A DNA stretch of 28,061 bases from CAZFLD01 sp964519835 (GCA_964519835.1 CAZFLD010000057.1:1-28061), one strand, 5' to 3'. Shown: positions 15,365 through 22,417, numbered from the stretch's first letter. The notes: generated by a model not told the origin, from the letters alone. A program made the numbers and translations.

Positions 15365-15970
15365 ATGAAAGAGACATTACCGGCTTTGTTTGGTCTTTTT
15401 GTTTTTTTGCTTGTAGCCGTCGGCACGACGGCGGCTCAAGAGAATCTATCGCATTATATTTGGGCCGAGGTCCTGGTTGATGACGGCGAAACGGCAGGAG
15501 AAGACCTTGTCGCGTGGGTGGAGGGACAAAACGGCTACTACACGCTCCGCAGCCTGAGCATGGTCCGCCTCCGGGTGCCGTCGGAAATACTACCGTCGCT
15601 TAGATCAGAGCTCGAAGCCTATGCTCGAGACGTTCTGAGTTACAATCCGTCTTCGACGGATCGACGAGAGGAACGGGTGAACCTCGAAGCGGCAATAGCA
15701 AGTCGAGAATCCGCCCTCGAGAGGCTTTTGGAGTTTGTTTCCGAGGCGGACGCCGCCGGCTTGGTTACCTTCGAGCGGGAAATAAACGAAACGCTTTCGA
15801 GCCTCGAGTCGGCAAAGGGGCGGCTGAGGGAGCTGCAAAACTCGGTAGAGTACGCCCTTGTGGAGGTGTTTTTCACAACGGTGGGACGGGCCGTACCACA
15901 AAACATGCCGTCGTCGTTTACTTGGCTTAACACAGTTGGACTAGAACGCTTCCTCGGGGGGATACGCTGA
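15365..15970 (+). CDS. Exported DUF4349-like coiled-coil protein
   Basis: This 201-residue protein has a signal peptide (FGLFVFLLVAVGTTAAQ). The region that follows repeats the plan of the DUF4349 domain in the previous gene: GYYTLRSLSMVRLRVPSEIL, then a coiled coil with ESALERLLEFVSEAD and SLESAKGRLRELQNSVEYA. It lacks the C-terminal domain of its neighbour. GAGGGG is 5 nt before the ATG and the gap to the previous gene is 11 nt. Its TGA overlaps the next ATG by one base (TGATG). It is probably a paralogue from tandem duplication; its function is unknown. Confidence 0.8.
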   Translation: MKETLPALFGLFVFLLVAVGTTAAQENLSHYIWAEVLVDDGETAGEDLVAWVEGQNGYYTLRSLSMVRLRVPSEILPSLRSELEAYARDVLSYNPSSTDRREERVNLEAAIASRESALERLLEFVSEADAAGLVTFEREINETLSSLESAKGRLRELQNSVEYALVEVFFTTVGRAVPQNMPSSFTWLNTVGLERFLGGIR

Positions 15971-16422
15971 TGAAATCGATCACGATGCTTTTGTCAGGTG
16001 CGGCGGCGCTTTTTGTTCTTGCATCTTGCACAACGGTTGTGGCGGAAGTCCCCACCGGTTTTGCACGGTACGACGACACTCAGGTTGTGCGGGGCGTAAG
16101 CCCCGAGGACGCGGTGTTTCGAGTGCGCGATGAGGCTAACGATCCGGAGAAGGACCTGTCCTTTTGGGCCGAGGCGCTTGAAAACCATCTGTCGGAGGGA
16201 GGATATCTCCCCCGTGATCAGGGGGAATTCGTGTCGCAAGCGGGTGACGGCCGGTTCTTCGAGTGGGTGGCTCCGGCGGGTGACGAAGACTGGGTCTACA
16301 TCACTGCAATTGTGGTATCCGGAAACCGCTTGCTCATAGCCGAGGCGGCCGCGCCGGTGGAGGAGTACGACCGCAGGCGCGAGTCGATCCGCGAAAGCCT
16401 CGCTACGATCGACAAACGGTAG
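15970..16422 (+). CDS. Lipoprotein homologous to the C-terminal domain of the DUF4349 gene two places upstream
   Basis: The 150-residue product starts with a canonical lipoprotein signal, LFVLASC (Cys20). The body aligns by eye with the last 110 residues of the 14148-15353 product: FRVRDEANDPEKDLSFWAEA against LRIGAVENDPRGDEQFWLDA, followed by similar beta-rich blocks and an ending ESIRESLATID against AGIARMLENLD. It is therefore a stand-alone copy of a domain that is fused in its neighbour. Start and stop overlap with the preceding gene (TGATG) implies coupled translation. No function is known. Confidence 0.8.
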   Translation: MKSITMLLSGAAALFVLASCTTVVAEVPTGFARYDDTQVVRGVSPEDAVFRVRDEANDPEKDLSFWAEALENHLSEGGYLPRDQGEFVSQAGDGRFFEWVAPAGDEDWVYITAIVVSGNRLLIAEAAAPVEEYDRRRESIRESLATIDKR

Positions 16423-16462
16423 GACCCAAAACCGCCAATAGTGGACAAAAGGGTCCCACCTC

Positions 16463-17281
16463 CTAATCGCTCCCGCGGGCTCGAGCGACGCCTTGGAGAA
16501 CCCGGGCCGCGGAGATCTCACCCACGTGGCCGTCGGCGAAACTGCCGTCGGCGGCAAAAAAGAGGGTGGTAGGAAGCGCCTGAACCTTGAGGATCGCGGA
16601 CAAACGCGCGGCCTGATCTACATAGATGTATCTCCCGTCGATTGACTCGCTTTGTATGTAATTCTCTACGGCCTCCGGATCCTCGCCTTGTGAGACAAAG
16701 TAGGAAGTGACGTCACTGGAGTTAGCGGTAGCTATCTCCGTCAGCATAGGTAGCTCACGGCGGCAGGGCGGGCACCACGTGGCCCAGAGGTTGAGCACGA
16801 CCGGTTTTCCGTTTGATTGGAGCGCAATCTCGGCGCCTTCCAGGTTTGCTATGACCGCCGATGGTAGCGCCGGCCCGTCGACGGTGGAACTAAAGCCGCG
16901 CGCAACGGCGTTTGGTACAAGCCAAACCACGGCGGCGGCCGCAACCGCCACTATCGGCCGGGTGAGAAGGTGGACGCGGCGTCTAAAAAACAACGCGGCA
17001 CACGCGGCGCCGGCCAGAAGGGCTGCGACGGGGTTGAGCCCCCCTTGCCACACGGCAAATACGCTTAAAGGACGCGGCGAAAAGGCCGACCAGTTGGCCA
17101 CAACGTACACCAAACGCCCAACCAGCAAGGCCGCGACCAGCGCGGCGAGGTCCCAGTAGCGCGGGATCTCTTTTTTCCTCAAGAGCAACGCGGATACCAG
17201 AAAAAAGGCCGCTATGGCTCCTACAAACAGAAGCCGCTCGAAGGTGAGCACAAAGGGACCAAGGCGAATCGGGTCTATCAC
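16463..17281 (-). CDS. TlpA-type thiol-disulfide protein fused to an Lgt-like membrane domain
   Basis: This 272-residue fusion has four or five membrane helices in residues 1-125 that resemble the first part of prolipoprotein diacylglyceryl transferase (LLVGRLVYVVANWSAF, then VWQGGLNPVAALLAG). The Lgt signature and its catalytic residues are absent. A thioredoxin-fold domain follows, with LNLWATWCPPCRRELPML (CPPC at 170-173) and the cis-Pro loop LKVQALPTTLFF. The catalytic part should reduce disulfides in the periplasm; the membrane part may pass electrons or anchor it. The GTG start has GGAGGG just upstream. It is convergent with the lipoprotein gene and divergent from the gene at 17337. Confidence 0.88.
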   Translation of the reverse strand: MIDPIRLGPFVLTFERLLFVGAIAAFFLVSALLLRKKEIPRYWDLAALVAALLVGRLVYVVANWSAFSPRPLSVFAVWQGGLNPVAALLAGAACAALFFRRRVHLLTRPIVAVAAAAVVWLVPNAVARGFSSTVDGPALPSAVIANLEGAEIALQSNGKPVVLNLWATWCPPCRRELPMLTEIATANSSDVTSYFVSQGEDPEAVENYIQSESIDGRYIYVDQAARLSAILKVQALPTTLFFAADGSFADGHVGEISAARVLQGVARARGSD

Positions 17282-17301
17282 ATTCCCTCCATAACAGTCG
17301 T

Positions 17302-17329
17302 TTTACTATCCATCACGAAGGTGTATTGT
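17302..17329 (+). promoter_or_regulatory. Promoter of the small secreted ORF at 17337, predicted leaderless
   Basis: TTTACT (17302-17307), a 16-nt spacer and TATTGT (17324-17329) are followed by only 7 nt before the ATG at 17337. No Shine-Dalgarno site is present. Confidence 0.45.
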
Positions 17330-17336
17330 TACAGAA

Positions 17337-17531
17337 ATGGGCAAAAAGAGGCAAAAAGGGTACCAAATGGCCAGGAAGCCGCCGATCGTCTGTGTGCTGC
17401 TCTTGCTGGTTGCCGTACTTCCCTTTATTGCGGACGATAGGGGTTCCCCGCTTGACTATGCGAGTATAATACCTTGGCTGACACGAAACCACGCTTCCAG
17501 GAACTATCGATCGAGTACGGCGCGGCCTTGA
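17337..17531 (+). CDS. Small ORF with a signal-anchor segment, probably the 5' part of a frameshifted gene
   Basis: The 64-residue frame has a basic start and a strong hydrophobic stretch, PPIVCVLLLLVAVLPFIADD, like a signal peptide. After about residue 45 the frame loses coding character (RNHASRNYRSSTARP), while the frame one position over becomes coding-like from about 17456. This suggests a single exported protein whose gene has a frameshift near 17460-17480, either a mutation or a sequencing error. The promoter 7 nt upstream supports a real start at 17337; a second ATG at 17367 follows AAGGG. No family is recognised. Confidence 0.45.
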   Translation: MGKKRQKGYQMARKPPIVCVLLLLVAVLPFIADDRGSPLDYASIIPWLTRNHASRNYRSSTARP

Positions 17532-17719
17532 CGGACCCGGTTGCCGCGGCCGACTACTTCTTGCACTCCGAGCTCGTCGGAGAGACTCCCGGAGCAGCCG
17601 GCGATTTGTACGGCGGCCCCTGGGACCTCCGTCTCTTCTTGTTGATTCCCGAGCCACCGCCCGTGATCGGCAAGATTCGACCACCAAGGCGAGTACCAAA
17701 CCGCAATTATGGACCTTGA
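17474..17719 (+). CDS. Hypothetical protein upstream of NTAQ1, possibly the 3' part of the frameshifted secreted gene
   Basis: The 81-residue frame (TTG start) has clear coding character, with high third-position GC and acidic content: FQELSIEYGAALTDPVAAAD and LVGETPGAAGDLYGGPWDLR. It ends in a proline- and arginine-rich tail. No ribosome site precedes the TTG. TATAAT at 17465-17470 lies 3 nt before it, too close for a normal start. The frame is open back to about 17456, so joining it to the frame at 17337 by a shift is the simpler reading. It overlaps the NTAQ1 start by 11 nt. No family is recognised. Confidence 0.4.
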   Translation: MADTKPRFQELSIEYGAALTDPVAAADYFLHSELVGETPGAAGDLYGGPWDLRLFLLIPEPPPVIGKIRPPRRVPNRNYGP

Positions 17720-18284
17720 CTACCACCCACTGTACTGCGAAGAAAATGCATACAGAATTTGCAGCGGCCTGATCTCCGGGCGTGTTAACGGCCAACGACA
17801 CGCCGAGGCGGCCATGCTGTTCCTCTTTTCCACCGACGACTGCATTCGTGTTGAAATGCAACGCAGACCACCGGGTGTTGTCTATTGGGACTATCACGTG
17901 GTTGCTACGGCTCGGCGCGATGCGTCCTCACCGTGGCTGGTTTTTGACCCGGACAGCATGGTACCCCTCGGGAGCCGGACACTCCTCTATCTCGACGCAT
18001 CTTTTCCAGGCCCCGACGCCACCAGGCGTTTTCGACTATTCTCGATGGAACGTGCCCGAGCTGAGTTCGGTAGCGACCGGAGTCACATGCGTGGTGACGA
18101 TGGCCGTTGGCTTGCGCCGCCGCCGCCGTGGCGGCCGATAAACCCGGCGGTGGGAAATCTCATGCGGCTGGTTCGTCCCGATCCGGATGATGCCCCCTTT
18201 GGGGCTGCACCCAGCATTGACCTGTCCGAGTTGTGTTTTATTCTCAAGAGCTCATACGCCGTTTCTTTTCCAGACGACGCTTGA
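17709..18284 (+). CDS. N-terminal glutamine amidase (NTAQ1-like)
   Basis: The 191-residue protein matches eukaryotic NTAQ1, which deamidates an N-terminal Gln to Glu in the Arg/N-degron pathway. The catalytic Cys is at residue 10 (HPLYCEENAYRIC), His at 63 (VYWDYHVVATA) and Asp at 80 (WLVFDPDS), in the family order and spacing. The diagnostic block FGSDRSHMRGDDGRWLAPPPP corresponds to the human ASDRSHMKDSSGNWREPPPP. The length is close to the human 205. No ribosome site is obvious at ATG 17709, which overlaps the preceding frame, so coupling is likely. The 3' end overlaps the ABC-F gene by 41 nt. Substrates in this organism are unknown. Confidence 0.88.
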   Translation: MDLDYHPLYCEENAYRICSGLISGRVNGQRHAEAAMLFLFSTDDCIRVEMQRRPPGVVYWDYHVVATARRDASSPWLVFDPDSMVPLGSRTLLYLDASFPGPDATRRFRLFSMERARAEFGSDRSHMRGDDGRWLAPPPPWRPINPAVGNLMRLVRPDPDDAPFGAAPSIDLSELCFILKSSYAVSFPDDA

Positions 18285-20025
18285 TTTTTTTCGCCGACGC
18301 CAGATCTCCTTGCTCCATGGCCTCACTCAGCTCGTGCTCCAGGCGCTCGAGCGGCGACGCGCTTGCCGCGAATCGAATGCTGTGGCCGGTTTCCACCCAG
18401 TAGTCGGAGAAGCTCCCCTCGTAGGTGGCGAGGCTTGTCTCTTCAAAGGCAATAACCTTGTCCACAACGGTATCAAGAAGGTAGCGGTCGTGACTTACAA
18501 CCAGAACCGTACCGTCGAAATCAACAAGCGCTTGTTCGACCGCCTCGCGGCTTGGTATGTCCAGGTGATTGGTGGGCTCGTCGAGGATCAGAAAGTTTGC
18601 CCCGACCAGTTGGGCACGGGCAAGCTGCAACCGATTGGTCTCGCCCCCGGAGAGGTGCCCGATTCGCTTCTCGAGGTCTGCGTAGCTAAACATGTATGGG
18701 GACAGAAGGTGAAAGACCTTGTCGCGGCTGACTCCGCCGATCTCGCGAAACGCCTCCACTATTGTCTTTGCGGGGTCAAAGATGCTGCGGTCCTGGGCAC
18801 AGTAAGCAATCCGCATACTCGGTCCGAGTCGCAAGTGGGCGTGCTCCCACGTGGCAGCCTCCACTATCCGACGGATGAGGGTGGTTTTACCACAGCCGTT
18901 GGGGCCCACAAGCGCAGCTTTCTCGCCAACGGCAATTAAGGCATCGGCATCCTGGAGCAATACCCGCCGCGCGGCACCGGTTGGCTCTCCCGGCACCGAC
19001 AACGTGCAGCCGAGGATCTCCAGCGCGATGTCGGAACGGACACGGCCGGCATCGTCCGCAAAACTCACCGCCGGGGCCGGATCGTCTGCCACGACGGCCG
19101 CGCGCGCGCCTTCTTTGGCCTTTGCGAGCTGGGTTCGTCGTGCCTTGAGTCTTTTGCCTATGCCCGTGTCCGCCTTGGCATGGGCGAGTTGGGCAAGATA
19201 GGCCACCATAGCCTCGAGGCGTTCGAGGTGCTTTTTGTCGGCGCGGGCATCTTCCTCGGATTTAACCGTCTCGATCAAAGAGGTGCGTCGGTAGTCCGAG
19301 TATGTGCCTCGATAGGCGTTCAGTCTCCCTTTCTTGATGTGAATAATGCGGGTCACCAACCGGTCCAAGAGGTACCGGTTATGGGAGATGATCAGCACGG
19401 CCGCCGGGAAGGCGCTGAGGTCGGACTCCAGCCGGTCAAGACCCCACACATCGAGGTGATTACCGGGCTCGTCCAAGATAAGCAGATCCGGTCTGGCCAA
19501 GATACCTCGGAGGATTTGCAGTCGGTTGATCTCGCCGCCCGAAAGCTGCGAGAGGGGAGTGTGGGCAAGGTACTCGAGCCCGTTCCTCACCAGCAAGCCC
19601 TCGGCCTGTTCCTCGGCATAATCTCCGTCGAGGGCATCGTAGGTTTCGCGCACCGTGGTATATGTGTTGAGCGTTTGTTCCACACTCTTTGGATCACCCA
19701 CCGCCAGTGCCTCTTCCAAGGTACGAAGACGAGATCGCAGCAGTAGCTGGTCCTCCACCATGTACTCTACCGCCGTTGCCTGGCCGGCCGAGGGAAGAAA
19801 CTGTGGTACGTAGGCAATCCTGGTCTGGTCACCTTTAACAAGCTTTACCGATCCCGAATCCGGCTCGAGACGACCCGCGAGAATCTTGACCAGGCTTGTT
19901 TTCCCGACGCCGTTTGCCCCGATAAGCCCGAGCTTCTCCTCTCCTTCGACGCGAAGCGACACCCCGTCGAGTAATACGCCGTTTCCGTAGCCGATTGTCA
20001 CATTTGTTGCTTCTAGTACCGTCAT
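18244..20025 (-). CDS. ABC-F family ATPase (ribosome-associated type)
   Basis: The 593-residue protein has two ABC domains and no membrane part. The first has Walker A GLIGANGVGKTSL, LSGGEINRLQ and LDEPGNHLD; the second has ALVGPNGCGKTTL, LSGGETNRLQLARAQ and LDEPTNHLD. A charged linker joins them, and a basic coiled tail (ASAKKIKRRLEKKRR) ends the protein. ABC-F proteins act at the ribosomal E site as translation factors or give resistance to ribosome-targeting antibiotics; which applies here is not clear. GGAGG is 4 nt before the ATG. The leader holds a promoter and an intrinsic terminator, a layout used for attenuation of some ABC-F resistance genes. Confidence 0.92.
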   Translation of the reverse strand: MTVLEATNVTIGYGNGVLLDGVSLRVEGEEKLGLIGANGVGKTSLVKILAGRLEPDSGSVKLVKGDQTRIAYVPQFLPSAGQATAVEYMVEDQLLLRSRLRTLEEALAVGDPKSVEQTLNTYTTVRETYDALDGDYAEEQAEGLLVRNGLEYLAHTPLSQLSGGEINRLQILRGILARPDLLILDEPGNHLDVWGLDRLESDLSAFPAAVLIISHNRYLLDRLVTRIIHIKKGRLNAYRGTYSDYRRTSLIETVKSEEDARADKKHLERLEAMVAYLAQLAHAKADTGIGKRLKARRTQLAKAKEGARAAVVADDPAPAVSFADDAGRVRSDIALEILGCTLSVPGEPTGAARRVLLQDADALIAVGEKAALVGPNGCGKTTLIRRIVEAATWEHAHLRLGPSMRIAYCAQDRSIFDPAKTIVEAFREIGGVSRDKVFHLLSPYMFSYADLEKRIGHLSGGETNRLQLARAQLVGANFLILDEPTNHLDIPSREAVEQALVDFDGTVLVVSHDRYLLDTVVDKVIAFEETSLATYEGSFSDYWVETGHSIRFAASASPLERLEHELSEAMEQGDLASAKKIKRRLEKKRRMSS

Positions 20026-20123
20026 ATGGCCTCCTTAGTTTCCGACCGAGAGACCCGCGGCGCCTACCGCCCGAGCAGTCGGTTTCCCGCGCGCGGAAGC
20101 GCACCGGATGCCGGCTCAGACAT

Positions 20124-20150
20124 AAAAAAACCGCGGGGTTGTGCCCGCGG
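20124..20150 (-). terminator. Intrinsic terminator in the ABC-F leader
   Basis: On the minus strand CCGCGGG, a 6-nt loop and CCCGCGG form a perfect 7-bp stem (20131-20150), followed directly by seven T residues (20124-20130). It points toward the ABC-F gene, whose ATG is about 100 nt downstream, and no minus-strand gene ends before it. It is therefore a leader terminator rather than an end-of-gene terminator. Confidence 0.8.
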
Positions 20151-20169
20151 ATTGGTAACTTGGCGTGGA

Positions 20170-20178
20170 ATTATATCA
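20170..20178 (-). promoter_or_regulatory. Extended -10 promoter for the ABC-F transcript
   Basis: TGATATAAT on the minus strand is a full TATAAT with the TG extension. The -35 is weak, as is common with extended -10 promoters. Transcription would start near 20163, about 13 nt before the terminator stem. Confidence 0.6.
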
Positions 20179-20291
20179 AAAATCTCCATGCCTCTCCGCG
20201 GACACACCTGTAGTGCTCTGGGCGTTTTTCCCGCCACGGCGCAGCACTACATGCCAACGGATGGATTCCATGCTTGGAATGTATAGTCTCT

Positions 20292-20319
20292 TTGGTGTTG
20301 CTGCAACCGGGTGTATACT
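20292..20319 (+). promoter_or_regulatory. Promoter for the small membrane protein and YbjQ genes
   Basis: TTGGTG (20292-20297), a 16-nt spacer and TATACT (20314-20319) precede GGAGG and the GTG start at 20347. Confidence 0.55.
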
Positions 20320-20346
20320 CTTGAGTGTGATTCATGGAGGTTCGAC

Positions 20347-20574
20347 GTGACAAAGTATCTCGGCGCAGTGCTTGCCGCAGTGTCTGTCGTTGCTTTGCTC
20401 GTTGTCTACGCACTTTTTCTTTTTAGAGTCATCGGTCCGATCGATGCCGACATGACGATCAGAGTCATCGTTGGTATTGTCGTTGTGGCTGTAGCCGCCG
20501 GCGTGATCGGCGCGCTTATTTCTCGAATACGCGAGTTGCGGAAGGGGTTGGAAGATGACGTTGGTAAATACTGA
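20347..20574 (+). CDS. Small two-helix membrane protein
   Basis: The 75-residue product has two hydrophobic helices (GAVLAAVSVVALLVVYALFLF and IVGIVVVAVAAGVIGALI) and a charged end, RIRELRKGLEDDVGKY. The GTG at 20347 has GGAGG 6 nt upstream. It overlaps the YbjQ-family gene by 20 nt, so the two are co-translated. Small membrane partners are common beside YbjQ genes, but I recognise no named family. Confidence 0.7.
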   Translation: MTKYLGAVLAAVSVVALLVVYALFLFRVIGPIDADMTIRVIVGIVVVAVAAGVIGALISRIRELRKGLEDDVGKY

Positions 20575-20884
20575 TTTTGTTACCGGCAAAAAGATCAAAA
20601 CGATTGCCGTTGTCAAGGGCTCTATGATTCAGACCAAAAACATCGGCCGGGACCTCGGGGCCGCCTTTAAGACGATCGTCGGCGGCGAGCTAAAAGGCTA
20701 CTCGGACATGATAAACGAGGCTCGTTCGATCGCGACGCAGCGCATGGTGGAAGAGGCCGAGGGACTTGGCGCCGACGCGATAGTCAACGTGCGCTATGCC
20801 TCCTCTATGGTCATGCAAGGTGCCGCGGAGATGCTCGTCTATGGCACCGCCGTTCACTTTGTCGCCGACGCCACCGAATCGTAG
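20555..20884 (+). CDS. YbjQ/UPF0145 (DUF74) family protein
   Basis: The 109-residue protein fits the YbjQ family along its whole length: GKKIKTIAVVKGSMIQTKNI, then GELKGYSDMINEARSIATQR and GADAIVNVRYASSMVMQGAA. The family forms pentamers and is labelled heavy-metal-binding domain, but the function is not settled. The ATG lies inside the preceding gene. The end overlaps, on the other strand, the non-homologous tail of the truncated polyferredoxin frame. Confidence 0.9.
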   Translation: MTLVNTDFVTGKKIKTIAVVKGSMIQTKNIGRDLGAAFKTIVGGELKGYSDMINEARSIATQRMVEEAEGLGADAIVNVRYASSMVMQGAAEMLVYGTAVHFVADATES

Positions 20885-21848
20885 GCATCCAGCTCCCGAT
20901 ACGAGAGTTGCGTGGCAGGGATTCAGGCCACCGCCTACCGGTGTTGTGCTGAGGAGGCGGATGCGTCGAGCACGCGTAGAGAGAGTTGTGCTGCGTGGCT
21001 CTATGGTAGCGGGCGGGATTGAACACCCGATAGGGTGTCCGTGTGGATTGCCATGTGGATCCGCGCGGTGAGGCCGTTACCCATGTTCCAACCTCCGGTT
21101 TGTTAGTAACGTGGAACGTCGTCGGCGCGACCATCCGCCGTGTACACCGAAATCGGTGGACCGATGCTCGGCCGGCCGCCGATACTCTGATGTTCATGGG
21201 GCATGCCCTGTCGCAGGCCTTGCACGATATACAAGTCGACGCGTTACGCTTGATGCCGAATACTCGAAAAAGATTGAAAACACCGAGTACCGCACCGCAC
21301 GGACACGCATACTTACACAAAGGGCGTTCGACAAAGAGCGAAGTCAAGAGCACCGTGACCAGAATGATAATTCCGGAAAGCGCGACCTCCCCGGTCCAAA
21401 AGTTGAAGAGGGTGAAGTAAGGATCGTAGTCGGAGAATACAAGAGTTCCGGTTCGAGCTGTTACCCAAACCACCCATCCCAGCACTACGTACCGGAGGTA
21501 GCGGAGAAAGCGATCTAGTTGGTATGGGATAAACGTGTTGTGCTTTTTTCCGAACAACTGCCTTCCGATACGCGAGACGAGTTCTTGGACCGTGCCCATC
21601 GGGCAAGCCCATCCGCAGAATACGGGCACAAAGGCTACGGCGAGCGCAAACACAATAACCATGAGCACACATGAGGATTCCTTGATCTTCTGCACCATGC
21701 TGCCTGCGGCGGCAAGTTGATAGAGGCTTACTACACCTCCAAAGGGACATAGAGCATGCAGGGACGCTGACCCGATTACCGGTAGTCCTGCGCCGCTCTC
21801 CTCAAGAGTGTGATTGACCGCGATCAACGCGATCAGGACCAGGAACAC
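20811..21848 (-). CDS. NapH/YccM-like 4Fe-4S polyferredoxin, truncated with a junk tail
   Basis: Residues 1-226 (down to about 21171) are a clear membrane ferredoxin: PVFCGWACPMGTVQELVSRI, ERPLCKYACPCGAVLGVFNL, then a single 4Fe-4S site CISCKACDRACPMNI. Family members have a second cluster next; here the frame continues into 119 residues of Arg/Ser/Pro-rich sequence that ends antisense to the YbjQ gene. The N-terminus is also doubtful. The conserved-looking frame runs upstream of the GTG at 21848 (LREYLRRLVQL) without a good start before a stop near 21888. Intact members pass electrons from quinol to periplasmic partners. This copy is probably inactive. Confidence 0.7.
   Translation of the reverse strand: MFLVLIALIAVNHTLEESGAGLPVIGSASLHALCPFGGVVSLYQLAAAGSMVQKIKESSCVLMVIVFALAVAFVPVFCGWACPMGTVQELVSRIGRQLFGKKHNTFIPYQLDRFLRYLRYVVLGWVVWVTARTGTLVFSDYDPYFTLFNFWTGEVALSGIIILVTVLLTSLFVERPLCKYACPCGAVLGVFNLFRVFGIKRNASTCISCKACDRACPMNIRVSAAGRASVHRFRCTRRMVAPTTFHVTNKPEVGTWVTASPRGSTWQSTRTPYRVFNPARYHRATQHNSLYACSTHPPPQHNTGRRWPESLPRNSRIGSWMPTIRWRRRQSERRCHRRASPRHLA
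20885..21170. other. Non-coding or decayed sequence after the YbjQ gene
   Basis: About 285 nt with no convincing gene on either strand. It is formally covered by the tail of the polyferredoxin frame, whose translation has no family features. Short inverted repeats (for example ACACCC and GGGTGT near 21025) are present without T-runs. I found no tRNA or terminator. It looks like what remains after a deletion that removed the ferredoxin 3' end. Confidence 0.4.
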
Positions 21849-21907
21849 GAGCTGTACCAGCCGGCGGAGGTACTCCCGAAGAGGACATTAGCGTCCTTTT
21901 TGCGAAT

Positions 21908-22325
21908 GTTCCTCTTTCCGATCTATCGGAGGACGAGGCGGCGGGTCTTCTGTTTATGCTCGGCTCTATGAGATTTGGAACCTGCCGATGTTTGCCAACA
22001 TCTCGGCGAGTGAGGACCATCACATGTCCGCTATCGCAAATCTTATAGATCGCTACGAGCTGGAAAACCCCGCCGCAGCGCTTTCTGGGGCGGAGTTTAA
22101 CAACCCAGACCTTGGTTACCTTTACGACAGTCTGGTCGTGGATGGCTCAGCATCCTTGGCTGCGGCGTTTTATGTAGGCGCCACCATCGAGGATCTGGAT
22201 ATAGCTGATCTGACCGAGTAGGCGAATCCTACGATGCGCAGTATATCGAACAGGCCTATTTGGAAGAGATTCTCAAAATCTCCCGCGAGGTAGCGCCAAT
22301 TACCGATCCGCTATACGTGATGTGA
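21908..22325 (+). pseudogene. DUF2202 family protein, broken by two internal deletions
   Basis: Three pieces of one DUF2202 protein lie in order but in different frames. The first reads LSDLSEDEAAGLLFM (from 21908). The second reads LYEIWNLPMFANISASEDHH through DLGYLYDSLVVDGSASLAAA to IEDLDIADLTE (to 22218). The third reads GESYDAQYIEQAYLEEILK to a TGA at 22325. The missing parts match the expected REEEKLARDVY segment and the helix around NHLRAF, so two small out-of-frame deletions explain the state. The intact frame from 21988 encodes only 77 residues. The family is a ferritin-like helical bundle of unknown function. Confidence 0.8.
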
Positions 22326-22417
22326 ATATGGGAGGCGGCCCGGACCGTTTACGCGTCGTAGTAGCCACGCCGCCGGGCCTCCTTCTCCACAATCGCCGAC
22401 GGAACACGGGCCGATCC

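Noticed and set aside
16423..16462. GGACCC...GGGTCC inverted repeat between the lipoprotein and Lgt-TlpA genes
   Set aside because: The loop is over 20 nt and neither strand has a T-run, so it is not a convincing terminator.
17452..17470. TTGACT plus TATAAT as a promoter for the 17474 frame
   Set aside because: The spacer is only 7 nt and the -10 is 3 nt from the TTG, so the geometry does not work; the region reads better as coding sequence with a frameshift.
20995..21060. A tRNA-like stretch on the minus strand (GTTCAATCCC)
   Set aside because: The flanking bases do not form a T-arm stem and no anticodon arm or acceptor stem can be found.
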